A stretch of DNA of 64,000 bases, from assembly GCA_012270995.1 (NCBI GenBank), contig JAAXHG010000198.1, forward strand, positions 10,101-74,100, written 5' to 3'. Under the pieces are notes generated by a model that did no database searches, was not told the DNA's origin, and saw only the letters and a list, made by a program, of their open reading frames with translations. The position numbers and the translations under genes are program-made. Positions 9,190-16,298 of the stretch are shown here, piece by piece. Each line of letters opens with the position of its first letter. The stretch's first letter is position 1. Source of the stretch: Vicinamibacteraceae bacterium. GTDB taxonomy: Bacteria > Acidobacteriota > Thermoanaerobaculia > Multivoradales > Multivoraceae.

Positions 9190-9468
9190 ATGAGTACGAC
9201 CACCTTCGACTCGCTGGCGACCGCCCGCGCCCTGGAACGGGCCGGCATGGACCCGGCCCACGCGGAAGCGGTGACGGAAGCGATCGGAGGCGCGGTCGGC
9301 GGTACGGGCGCGGTGACCCGAGCCGACCTGGACGCGGCAATGGCCGCGCTGCGGGCCGATCTTGCCGCGCTGGAAGTGCGCCTCATCCGTTGGGCGATCG
9401 GCAGCGTGCTGGCGACGGCGGCCCTGACCGTCGCCGCCGTCGGCCTGCTGTTGCGGCTGTTCGGCTAG
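9190..9468 (+). CDS. Small CCDC90/DUF1640-like coiled-coil membrane protein
   Basis: This 92-residue protein has the order typical of DUF1640/CCDC90-like proteins: an N-terminal region (TARALERAGMD...EAVTEAI), a coiled coil (RADLDAAMAALRADLAALEVRL) and a C-terminal hydrophobic segment (about residues 67-90). It is probably anchored in the inner membrane with the coiled coil outside the bilayer. The biochemical role is unknown. It lies between the LRR gene and the second nuclease-like copy, tail to tail with the latter. Remnants at 5337-5384 and 12566-12660 show that it belongs to the repeated module. Confidence 0.7.
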   Translation: MSTTTFDSLATARALERAGMDPAHAEAVTEAIGGAVGGTGAVTRADLDAAMAALRADLAALEVRLIRWAIGSVLATAALTVAAVGLLLRLFG

Positions 9469-9510
9469 AGAGCGTGATCACGAGGCGGGACTGACCGCGG
9501 AGGGACGCGC

Positions 9511-10158
9511 TCAGAAGACGCGCGGCTCGAAGTCCGGCGCGTTGAGGACGCTGGCGCTGTTGCCGGTGGCGCGGATCACGAACAGGCCCTGGCGTTCGGC
9601 GTGCGTCGCGACCGACGCGTCGGTTCGGAGGTACGCCAGCGCGCCGTAAACCGGGCGGCCCTCGGACCACGGAAACCAGTCGGCCAGACGGCGCAGCTTG
9701 TCGAGGAACCGCTTGACGTCCCTGGGCCGCAGCGTCGTCTTCACTTCGACCACGACGATCTCCGCGCCGTTCCTGGCGACGATGTCGAGCTCGCAATGCG
9801 AGCCGTTCCGAACCGCGTTCAGGCGCTGCGCCGTCTCGGTGACGTCGATGTCTCGCTGCCTCAACAGGGGAACGAGGTCTCCCTCGACCAGACTCTCGAC
9901 CAACCTGCCCCACTGCGTCGTGAACAGATCCTCCGCCTTCTTGAGGCGACGGTCCGTCTCCTTCGTCTGGCGGTCGGTCTCCTTCATCCGCCGGTCGGTC
10001 TCCTTCATCTGGCGGTCCGTCTCCTTCATCCGCCGGTCCGTCTCCTTCATCTCCCGGGCGATCTCTTCTTGCCGCTGGGCGACTCTCTCCAGAATGACCC
10101 GGATCTCCTCAAAGGTCGGCGCGGTCTCGCCCGCGCCGGGTACGTTCGTGCTCGTCAT
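9511..10158 (-). CDS. PD-(D/E)XK nuclease-like coiled-coil protein, copy 2 (five heptads)
   Basis: This 215-residue paralogue of the 5414 protein has the same MTSTN start, the same ELDIVARNG...VVVEVKTT catalytic-type motifs and the same C-terminus ending FEPRVF. The coiled coil holds five heptads of the type xKETDR(R/Q), at residues 37-71 (9946-10050). AAGGAG lies 5-6 nt before the ATG. It is tail to tail with the small membrane protein at 9190. The nuclease motif is intact, so enzymatic activity is plausible but unproven. Confidence 0.8.
   Translation of the reverse strand: MTSTNVPGAGETAPTFEEIRVILERVAQRQEEIAREMKETDRRMKETDRQMKETDRRMKETDRQTKETDRRLKKAEDLFTTQWGRLVESLVEGDLVPLLRQRDIDVTETAQRLNAVRNGSHCELDIVARNGAEIVVVEVKTTLRPRDVKRFLDKLRRLADWFPWSEGRPVYGALAYLRTDASVATHAERQGLFVIRATGNSASVLNAPDFEPRVF
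9946..10050 (-). repeat. 21-bp in-frame tandem repeat (five heptad units)
   Basis: Tandem 21-bp units encode the heptads MKETDRR/MKETDRQ/TKETDRR. The same array has one unit in copy 1 (5849-5869) and six in copies 3 and 4, which accounts exactly for the protein length differences of 28 and 7 residues. Confidence 0.9.
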
Positions 10159-10327
10159 TCAAACTCCTTCCCGCCGAGGCCGCCCGCAAGAAGCGAAGAG
10201 TTCCGGTTGGCAAGAGACCGGGTTTGCGCCGGGAACGGCACCCCGCGCTCGTTCCCGCAGGCCCGGATGCTACCGCACTCCGCCTGCCCGAAACCCATCG
10301 GCGACGCTGCGGGATACGGACGACCGC
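10159..10327 (-). repeat. Conserved leader block of the nuclease-like gene, copy 2
   Basis: This is the second copy of the roughly 170-bp block found upstream of every nuclease-like gene. It is directly followed by the LRR-gene stop codon and an LRR remnant. Confidence 0.6.
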
Positions 10328-10402
10328 CTACGGGCTGGCGGGCGTGGCGCTGGTCGACACAACGCCGGGAACCAGCGCCAGGAAGAAAGGGCGCGGCGAA
10401 CC
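10328..10402 (-). pseudogene. LRR-gene remnant: 3' end fused to 5' end by internal deletion
   Basis: Positions 10328-10365 match the last codons and stop of the LRR gene (compare 6148 onward). Positions 10365-10402 match its signal-peptide start (compare about 8834-8872, AGCGCCAGGAAGAAA). The middle, about 2.6 kb in the intact gene, is missing. This is the footprint of a second LRR copy lost by internal deletion. Confidence 0.65.
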
Positions 10403-10465
10403 TTTGACGCGCGCTCCCATCGGTCTGGCGATCCACGAGGCGGGACTGGCCGCGGAGGGACGCGC

Positions 10466-11134
10466 TCAGAAGACGCGCGGCTCGAAGTCCGGCGCGTTCA
10501 GGACGCTGGCGCTGTTCCCGGTGGCGCGGATCACGAACAAGCCCTGGCGTTCGGCGTGTTTCGCGACCGAGGCGTCGGCCCGAAGGTACGCCAGCGCGCC
10601 GTAGACCGGACGGCCCTCGGACCACGGAAACCAGTCGGCCAGACGGCGCAGCTTGTCGAGGAACCGCTTGACGTCCCTGGGCCGCAGCGTCGTCTTCACT
10701 TCGACCACGACGATCTCCGCGCCGTCCCTGGCGACGATGTCGAGCTCGCAATGTTCGCCGTTGCGAACCGCGTTCAGGCGCTGCGCCGTCTCGGTGACGT
10801 CGATGTCTCGCTGCCTCAACAGGGGAACGAGGTCTCCCTCGACCAGACTCTCGACCAACCTGCCCCACTGCGTCGTGAACAGATCCTCCGCCTTCTTGAG
10901 GCGGCGGTCGGTCTCCTTCATCTGGCGGTCCGTCTCCTTCATCCGACGGTCCGTCTCCTTCATCCGCCGGTCCGTCTCCTTCATCCGCCGGTCGGTCTCC
11001 TTCATCCGCCGGTCCGTCTCCTTCGTCTCCCGGGCGATTTCTTCTTGCCGCAGGGCGACTCTCTCCAGAATGACCCGGATCTCCTCAAAAGTCGGCGCGG
11101 TCTCGCCCGCGCCGGGTACGTTCGTGCTCGTCAT
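10466..11134 (-). CDS. PD-(D/E)XK nuclease-like coiled-coil protein, copy 3 (six heptads)
   Basis: This 222-residue paralogue has six heptads (TKETDRR, then MKETDRR/Q units; residues 37-78, 10901-11026). It keeps the D...EVK motif, here as ELDIVARDG and VVVEVKTT. The conserved ATG and AAGGAG signals are present. Apart from the heptad array it differs from copies 2 and 4 by only a few substitutions, which suggests recent duplication or conversion. Confidence 0.8.
   Translation of the reverse strand: MTSTNVPGAGETAPTFEEIRVILERVALRQEEIARETKETDRRMKETDRRMKETDRRMKETDRRMKETDRQMKETDRRLKKAEDLFTTQWGRLVESLVEGDLVPLLRQRDIDVTETAQRLNAVRNGEHCELDIVARDGAEIVVVEVKTTLRPRDVKRFLDKLRRLADWFPWSEGRPVYGALAYLRADASVAKHAERQGLFVIRATGNSASVLNAPDFEPRVF
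10901..11026 (-). repeat. 21-bp in-frame tandem repeat (six heptad units)
   Basis: Six 21-bp units encode xKETDR(R/Q) heptads in copy 3. The R/Q order differs from copies 2 and 4, so units have been shuffled rather than copied as a block. Confidence 0.9.
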
Positions 11135-11304
11135 TCAAACTCCTTCCCGCCGAGGCCGCCCGAAAGAAGCGAAGCGCTCCGGTTGGCAAGGGACCGGGCT
11201 TTGCGCCGGGAACGGCGCCCCGCGCCCGTTCCGGCAGGCCCGGATGCTACCGCACTCCGCCTGCCCGAATCCCATCGGCGACGCTGCGGGAAACGGAAGA
11301 CCGC
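11135..11304 (-). repeat. Conserved leader block of the nuclease-like gene, copy 3
   Basis: This is the third copy of the roughly 170-bp leader block, again bounded by the start of a nuclease-like gene and the stop codon of an LRR-gene remnant. Confidence 0.6.
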
Positions 11305-11656
11305 CTACGGGCTGGCGGGCGTGGCGCGTGGTCGACGCGGCGCCGTTCCCGGCATTGCCCGCGGCCCGCACCTCCACCGTGTACGTCGTGCCGTTCGTCA
11401 GCCCTGTCACCTTGTGACGGCGCTTCGACGAGCAGGGAGCCACCTCCCAGTCGTCGAACGTCCCGGCGGCCGAACGCCAGCGCAGCTCGTAAGCCAAGGG
11501 CTTGACCGAGCCCGACGGCGTGCCCCAGGTCAACGCCAGTTCGCCGTCTCCCGGCGTTGCGCTCAGACTGCCCGGCGCTCCCAGCACGTCCGAGGGCGTT
11601 TCCGTGACCACCAACGGTGACTCCTGGTCCCGCAGCGCGGTCACCTCGTTGGCGAA
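11305..11656 (-). pseudogene. LRR-gene 3' remnant (FN3 domain only, frameshifted)
   Basis: About 350 bp match the end of the LRR gene (6148-6499), including the whole FN3 domain (VLGAPGSLSA...LTGLTNGTTYTVE-type sequence). One extra base near the 3' end (GCGCGTGGTCGAC against GCGCTGGTCGAC) shifts the frame, so translation runs past the original stop into the leader block. There is no signal peptide and there are no LRRs. It is a decayed duplicate. Confidence 0.75.
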
Positions 11657-11681
11657 CCGGCCTGGCCGCGGAGGGACGCGC

Positions 11682-12350
11682 TCAGAAGACGCGCGGCTCG
11701 AAGTCCGACGCGTTGAGGACGCTGGCGCTGTTCCCGGTGGCGCGGATCACGAACAGGCCCTGGCGTTCGGCGTGTTTCGCGACCGAGGCGTCGGTTCGGA
11801 GGTACGCCAGCGCGCCGTAGACCGGACGGCCCTCGGACCACGGAAACCAGTCGGCCAGACGGCGCAGCTTGTCGAGGAACCGCTTGACGTCCCTGGGCCG
11901 CAGCGTCGTCTTCACTTCGACCACCACGATCTCCGCGCCGTTCCTGGCGACGATGTCGAGCTCGCAATGCGAGCCGTTCCGAACCGCGTTCAGGCGCTGC
12001 GCCGTCTCGGTGACGTCGATGTCTCGCTGCCTCAACAGGGGAACGAGGTCTCCCTCCACCAGACTCTCGACCAACCTGCCCCACTGCGTCGTGAACAGAT
12101 CCTCCGCCTTCTTGAGGCGGCGGTCGGTCTCCTTCGTCTGGCGGTCGGTCTCCTTCATCCGACGGTCGGTCTCCTTCATCTGGCGGTCCGTCTCCTTCAT
12201 CCGCCGGTCGGTCTCCTTCATCCGCCGGTCGGTCTCCTTCGCCTCCCGGGCGATTTCTTCTTGCCGCAGGGCGACTCTCTCCAGAATGACCCGGATCTCC
12301 TCAAAAGTCGGCGCGGTCTCGCCCGCGCCGGGTACGTTCGTGCTCGTCAT
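11682..12350 (-). CDS. PD-(D/E)XK nuclease-like coiled-coil protein, copy 4 (six heptads)
   Basis: This 222-residue paralogue has six heptads (AKETDRR, MKETDRR/Q units, TKETDRR; residues 37-78, 12117-12242). The ELDIVARNG and VVVEVKTT motifs are intact. It follows the frameshifted LRR remnant closely. Like the others it has AAGGAG upstream of its ATG, so all four copies look translatable. Confidence 0.8.
   Translation of the reverse strand: MTSTNVPGAGETAPTFEEIRVILERVALRQEEIAREAKETDRRMKETDRRMKETDRQMKETDRRMKETDRQTKETDRRLKKAEDLFTTQWGRLVESLVEGDLVPLLRQRDIDVTETAQRLNAVRNGSHCELDIVARNGAEIVVVEVKTTLRPRDVKRFLDKLRRLADWFPWSEGRPVYGALAYLRTDASVAKHAERQGLFVIRATGNSASVLNASDFEPRVF
12117..12242 (-). repeat. 21-bp in-frame tandem repeat (six heptad units)
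   Basis: Six 21-bp units encode the heptads of copy 4. Their R/Q pattern is like copy 2 with one extra unit. Confidence 0.9.
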
Positions 12351-12521
12351 TCAAACTCCTTCCCGCCGAGGCCGCCCGAAAGAAGCGAAGAGTTCCCGTT
12401 GGCAAGAGACCGGCTTTTCACGCCGGGAACGGTGCCCCGCGCTCGCTCCCGCAGGCCCGGATGCTACCGCACTCCGCCTTCCCGAATCCCATCGGCGACG
12501 CCGCGGGAAACGGAAGACCGC
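12351..12521 (-). repeat. Conserved leader block of the nuclease-like gene, copy 4
   Basis: This is the fourth copy of the leader block. It ends at the stop codon of a very short LRR-gene remnant (12522-12568), which carries the same extra base as the remnant at 11305. Confidence 0.6.
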
Positions 12522-12565
12522 CTACGGGCTGGCGGGCGTGGCGCGTGGTCGACGCGGCGCCGTTC

Positions 12566-12660
12566 TCCGCGTTGCGGGCCGAGATGCGGGCCGATCTTGC
12601 TGCTCTGGAAGTGCGCCTGATCCGCTGGACGATCGGCAGCGCGCTGGCAACCAGGCTTGC
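12566..12660 (+). pseudogene. Remnant of CCDC90/DUF1640-like gene joined to an LRR-gene tail
   Basis: The segment encodes ALRAEMRADLAALEVRLIRW, then TIGSALAT. It matches the coiled coil and the start of the membrane segment of the intact gene (9341-9420). It joins the last bases of an LRR-gene remnant (about 12522-12568), so a deletion has fused the two parts. It lacks the start and most of the membrane segment. Confidence 0.7.
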
Positions 12661-12678
12661 ACCGTAGAATGCAGGGCG

Positions 12679-13158
12679 ATGACCGCCCGTCTCTACAGCG
12701 AGGAGGAGCTCAACGCGCTCCGCTTGGCGCCAAAGCGGGTGACCAATCCCGGCTCTCGCTGGTCCGAGAAGCCATCGGGGGCACCGGTCCATCGGCAACG
12801 GTCGTTCAAGGCTACTGGAGAGGGCGCGGCCGGAACCAGATTCGACCTCTACCAGCGCCAGAACCTCCTCGACGAAGCGGACTTCTCCAGCGGCATCGCC
12901 CTCGTGTCGGTCGACGGCGCGCGCTTGACGCTGGCACGCTACAACGGACCGAGTCACGAACATGGGGATATCTGCTATCGACCTCATATCCACCGCGCGA
13001 ACGCGGAGTCGATCGCTACAGGCAGCAAGCCCGAACGCCACGCCGAAGAAACCGACCGCTTCGTCACGCTGGAGGGCGCGTTCGCATGCCTGATCGAGGA
13101 CTTCAACATCGCCGGCGTCTCCGCCACGCACGACTCCCAGAGGACTCTCCTGCCATGA
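12679..13158 (+). CDS. Uncharacterised protein coupled to a DUF1828 protein
   Basis: I do not recognise this 159-residue protein with confidence. It is soluble, with no signal peptide or membrane segment. Its middle holds a compact region (FDLYQRQNLLDEADFS, then ARYNGPSHEHGDICYRPHIH) rich in His and charged residues, and it ends with a helical segment (FVTLEGAFACLIEDFNI). The start is the ATG at 12679; TAGAAT at 12665-12670 is a possible -10 with a very short leader. Its stop overlaps the start of the DUF1828 gene (ATGA). Such an arrangement suggests that the two proteins act together, possibly as a toxin-antitoxin or defence pair, which is inference. Confidence 0.7.
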   Translation: MTARLYSEEELNALRLAPKRVTNPGSRWSEKPSGAPVHRQRSFKATGEGAAGTRFDLYQRQNLLDEADFSSGIALVSVDGARLTLARYNGPSHEHGDICYRPHIHRANAESIATGSKPERHAEETDRFVTLEGAFACLIEDFNIAGVSATHDSQRTLLP

Positions 13159-13937
13159 CCCTGGATGTCGACGCGGTGCAGAAGCTCCTCTGCGAACGTC
13201 TCTGTGCCGAAGTACGACTCGCACGGCGCCCGGACGATGCCTTGATGCTACGGACGCACTTCGAGTTTCCAGACGGCGACCGGTTTCCCATCCACGTCTC
13301 CGCCGCCGGAATCGGCGGGATTCGGCTATCGGACCGCGGTCACACGCTCATGCACATCAGCTACGACCACGACATCGAAGCCTTCCTTCAAGGGACACGC
13401 GGACAGATTCTCGAACGCATCGTGACCGAGATGGGTGTAGAACGAGATGGCGGTTCTTTCCGCCTCGACACGTCCATCGAGCAACTGCCCGAAGCAGTCT
13501 TTCGATTCGGGCAGGCACTGACCAGGGTTCACGACCTGACACTGCTCTCGAGGTCCCGCGCGAGATCCGCCTTCTACGACGATCTTGCCGACCTGCTGCA
13601 CGGCCTCGTCGACGAAGACAAGATCCAGGCGGACTACTCGCCCGACGGCCTTCCCGACCCCGAGCCGTACCGCGTGGACTATCGGATCGACGGACGACTG
13701 GATACACCGCTGTTCCTCTACGGCGTGCCGAATCGCGACAAGGCGCGTCTTGCCACGATCATGCTGTCCCACTTCCACCGTCACGACATCCAGTTCGAGT
13801 CCATCCTTGTCTTCTCGGACCAGTCGGAGATTCCCCGTCTCGATCTGGCGCGGCTCTCCGATGTAGGGGGAGAAATGATCTCCTCGCTGGGATCGACCGC
13901 CGATCTGGAGCGGAAGCTGCTCAGGCGCGTCGCCTGA
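13155..13937 (+). CDS. DUF1828/DUF1829 domain protein
   Basis: This 260-residue protein has an N-terminal DUF1828-like region, with RLSDRGHTL as its most recognisable motif, and a C-terminal DUF1829-like region (YRVDYRIDG...FLYGVPNRDKAR...ESILVFSDQ). The function of these domains is not established; they occur in scattered bacterial and mobile contexts. It overlaps the preceding gene by 4 nt and is very likely co-translated with it. The gene lies right after the decayed repeat array, in what looks like an accessory zone. Confidence 0.75.
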   Translation: MTLDVDAVQKLLCERLCAEVRLARRPDDALMLRTHFEFPDGDRFPIHVSAAGIGGIRLSDRGHTLMHISYDHDIEAFLQGTRGQILERIVTEMGVERDGGSFRLDTSIEQLPEAVFRFGQALTRVHDLTLLSRSRARSAFYDDLADLLHGLVDEDKIQADYSPDGLPDPEPYRVDYRIDGRLDTPLFLYGVPNRDKARLATIMLSHFHRHDIQFESILVFSDQSEIPRLDLARLSDVGGEMISSLGSTADLERKLLRRVA

Positions 13938-13991
13938 CCCGCGATTCCGCGGCGGGCGCCGGCGGACGCCAGGTCCTCGATGGCGCAAGCA

Positions 13992-15080
13992 CTACACGCG
14001 CGGCGGCCGGTCCCGCCCGCGGGGCGGCCCGACGAGGAAACCGATTCCCCAACTGAAGTGGATGGTCGGGAGCACGAGCGGCAACAGCGCCGCCTCGAGG
14101 GCTCGCCGCCTCGCTCCGACGAGCGCGGCGCCGCCCAGGAGCAGCAGCAGGTAGAGCGCCGGGACCAACGCCGCGGCGCCCAGCATCGACGTTCCGGTGG
14201 ACGGGGCGGCAGTGGCCGCGGCCACCCAACCGGCCGCCGCCAGGAACAAGGAGGCGAGGGCAGCGAGAACCAGCAACGGCGCGGCGAGCTGCCGCCATCT
14301 GAGCGACGCCGGATGGCGACGCAGCATCGCCCGCTTCCACCGGCCGTATCTGAAGTACTGCCGCGCCAGCGCCGCGAATGCGCCGCGCGGGCGATAGTCC
14401 GCCGCGAGGGTCGGGTCGAACCAGACGATCTCTCCGTGCTGGCGCAGCCGCCAGTACAGTTCGTACTCCGAGTTCCAGAGCAGTGACGTTTCGTAGCCGC
14501 CCGCGGCCTCTACGGCATCGCGCCGCAGAACGCCCAGGTAGACCGTATCGGTCGGCCCGGCCGGACCGCCCAGGCGGTAACGGGCGTCGCCCGCGCCCAG
14601 CGGGCTGGTCATGGCGAGCGCGACCGCCCGCTCGAAGGCCGTCTTCCCCACCGGATTCTGACGACCGCCAACGACGGCGGCGCCAGTGGCGCATAGCTGC
14701 TCGACCGCCCGTTCGAGGTAGCCGGGCGGCAGCACTGTTCGCGCGTCGCAGCGCGCCAGAACGCGTCGCCGCGCCGCGCGCATGGCGCGGTTGAGGCCGG
14801 ACGGAATCGTCCGTTCCGGGTTCGGGATCACGCGCACCTCCGGGAACTCCCGGCGAATCGAGTCCGCCGTCGCGGTCGTGTCCGAGCCGTCGGCGAGAAC
14901 CACCTCGACTTCGCCGCCGTAGCCCTGAGCCAACGCCGAAGCCACCGCCCGGGCGACCGTGGCCGGGTCCTCGTCGCGGACCGGAAGCAGGATCGACACC
15001 GGCAAACGGTCGTTCCGCGCGCGCCGGCCCGCGCTAGAGCTAGAATCGCGCCGAATGCGCCGAGTTCCGTCTGCGGTCAT
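13992..15080 (-). CDS. Family 2 glycosyltransferase with C-terminal membrane segments (ExoA-like)
   Basis: This 362-residue protein has a GT-A fold domain starting PVSILLPVRDED. It includes the donor-site ADGSDTT, an RCDARTVLPPGYL stretch where the DxD motif usually lies, and LLWNSEYELYWRLRQHG as the acceptor-side motif. The C-terminus carries two or three hydrophobic segments (about residues 270-345). It resembles ExoA-type succinoglycan glycosyltransferases acting at the inner membrane. I chose ATG 15080 because the longer reading frame has an unlikely arginine-rich extension and would run into the divergent sulfotransferase gene. It is divergent from the glycan cluster that follows. Confidence 0.75.
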   Translation of the reverse strand: MTADGTRRIRRDSSSSAGRRARNDRLPVSILLPVRDEDPATVARAVASALAQGYGGEVEVVLADGSDTTATADSIRREFPEVRVIPNPERTIPSGLNRAMRAARRRVLARCDARTVLPPGYLERAVEQLCATGAAVVGGRQNPVGKTAFERAVALAMTSPLGAGDARYRLGGPAGPTDTVYLGVLRRDAVEAAGGYETSLLWNSEYELYWRLRQHGEIVWFDPTLAADYRPRGAFAALARQYFRYGRWKRAMLRRHPASLRWRQLAAPLLVLAALASLFLAAAGWVAAATAAPSTGTSMLGAAALVPALYLLLLLGGAALVGARRRALEAALLPLVLPTIHFSWGIGFLVGPPRGRDRPPRV

Positions 15081-15234
15081 GGAGGCGATCGGAGATTCCG
15101 GGTTGCCGGGACAACCAACGGTACAACGAACGGTGGACGGGAGCGGCGCCCGAATCCCGGCGCCCCCGGCGGGTCGCGCCGGAACGAGGCGCGCTCTTCG
15201 CTCCGAACCGCCGGCCTGACGACTCGACGGCGCC

Positions 15235-16290
15235 GTGTACGGACTGTTGCTGCACGTCGGCCTGCCCAAGACGGCGACCACGTCGCTTCAGTGCAACGTG
15301 CTGATGCCGCTTCACGAGCAACGAAGAATCAACTTCCTGGGCCGCGCCGTGCGCGACGGGGTGGTGCACGATCCGCTCGAGCGCGCGATCGACCGGGTCA
15401 AGGCGGGACCCCTGAGCGCGGACGAGCTGCGAAGTCTCCGCGCGGACCTGAGAGCCCGGCTCGACTCCCGCCGGCTGAACGTCGTCAGCAACGAGCGCAT
15501 CGTCGAGGTCCACGCCAAGGTCGGCGGCAAGCCGGCCAACGAAGACGGGCGAACCCGTCTGCGGAACCTCGGCGCGCTGTTCGAGGATTGCGACGCGACG
15601 CTGCTGATCACGCTGCGATCACCGGTCGACTTCGCCTTTTCGTGGTATGTCGAGCAGTACTACTGGCGGTTTCACCACCGCGACGAGCGGGCCTCCATCG
15701 GCGACTTCTTCGCGGAGCTTCTTCGGCAGGAACCGGGGCGGGGACCGTGGACCGTGTTCTTCTACGACGCCTACATTCGGGCCGCGGCCCGGATCTTCGG
15801 CCGCGTCGAGGTGCTTCTGTACGAGGACCTGCAGCACGACCGCCGGGCCTGGTCCCGGACCCTCGCCAGGCTGCTGCCGGCGAGCCCGGAAGAGGTCGAG
15901 AGCCTGTTTCCGCGAGTGAAGCGCAACGCGGGCCGCTACACGGCGTCGGGGAAGCTGTCGAAGCGCCTGGAGCTTCGGCGCCTCCTCGCAAGGCGCCTCC
16001 CCTCGCTGCTCGCCTGGGGCGCCCTCGCGCGACCGCGCCTCGCTCGGGCGCCCTTCGCGCTCTCGTTCCTGCGCCGGCTTCTGGACCTGGAGACCCCGGC
16101 AAGGGCCGCCTTCCCGTATCCGGACGCGAAGACGCGTCAGCGCCTGCAGGCTCGCCTGGGCCTGAGAGACGACTACCTGAGCCGCGAGCACGGCGTCAGC
16201 GAGGCGAAGCTCGCCCGCTACGGCTATCTTGCGCCCACCGGGGATCTTGTCCCGGCCGAGGCCGGCGCCGGGGCCGCCCGGCGCCCCTGA
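15235..16290 (+). CDS. Sulfotransferase family protein
   Basis: This 351-residue protein begins with HVGLPKTATTSLQ near its N-terminus, the 5'-phosphosulfate loop of PAPS-dependent sulfotransferases. A 3'-phosphate-binding-like segment (LLITLRSPVDFAFSWYVEQYY) is around residue 125. These features indicate transfer of sulfate from PAPS to a glycan or other acceptor. The start is GTG 15235. It is the first gene of a plus-strand run with two glycosyltransferases and an O-antigen ligase-like protein, so a sulfated surface polysaccharide is a reasonable guess for the product. Confidence 0.8.
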   Translation: MYGLLLHVGLPKTATTSLQCNVLMPLHEQRRINFLGRAVRDGVVHDPLERAIDRVKAGPLSADELRSLRADLRARLDSRRLNVVSNERIVEVHAKVGGKPANEDGRTRLRNLGALFEDCDATLLITLRSPVDFAFSWYVEQYYWRFHHRDERASIGDFFAELLRQEPGRGPWTVFFYDAYIRAAARIFGRVEVLLYEDLQHDRRAWSRTLARLLPASPEEVESLFPRVKRNAGRYTASGKLSKRLELRRLLARRLPSLLAWGALARPRLARAPFALSFLRRLLDLETPARAAFPYPDAKTRQRLQARLGLRDDYLSREHGVSEAKLARYGYLAPTGDLVPAEAGAGAARRP

Positions 16291-16298
16291 CCTCTCCC

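Noticed and set aside
11135..11644. Open frame that joins the LRR-gene FN3 tail to the nuclease leader block
   Set aside because: It depends on a one-base frameshift at the original stop, lacks a signal peptide and has an unlikely C-terminus. I treat it as a pseudogene.
8890..12242. Short repeats that might be taken for a CRISPR array
   Set aside because: The 17-bp and 21-bp units are directly adjacent without spacers, and the 21-bp units are in-frame heptad codons.
5320..12680. Insertion sequence or integron as the cause of the repeat array
   Set aside because: No transposase, integrase, terminal inverted repeats or attC-like sites were seen. Homologous recombination between direct repeats explains the remnants.
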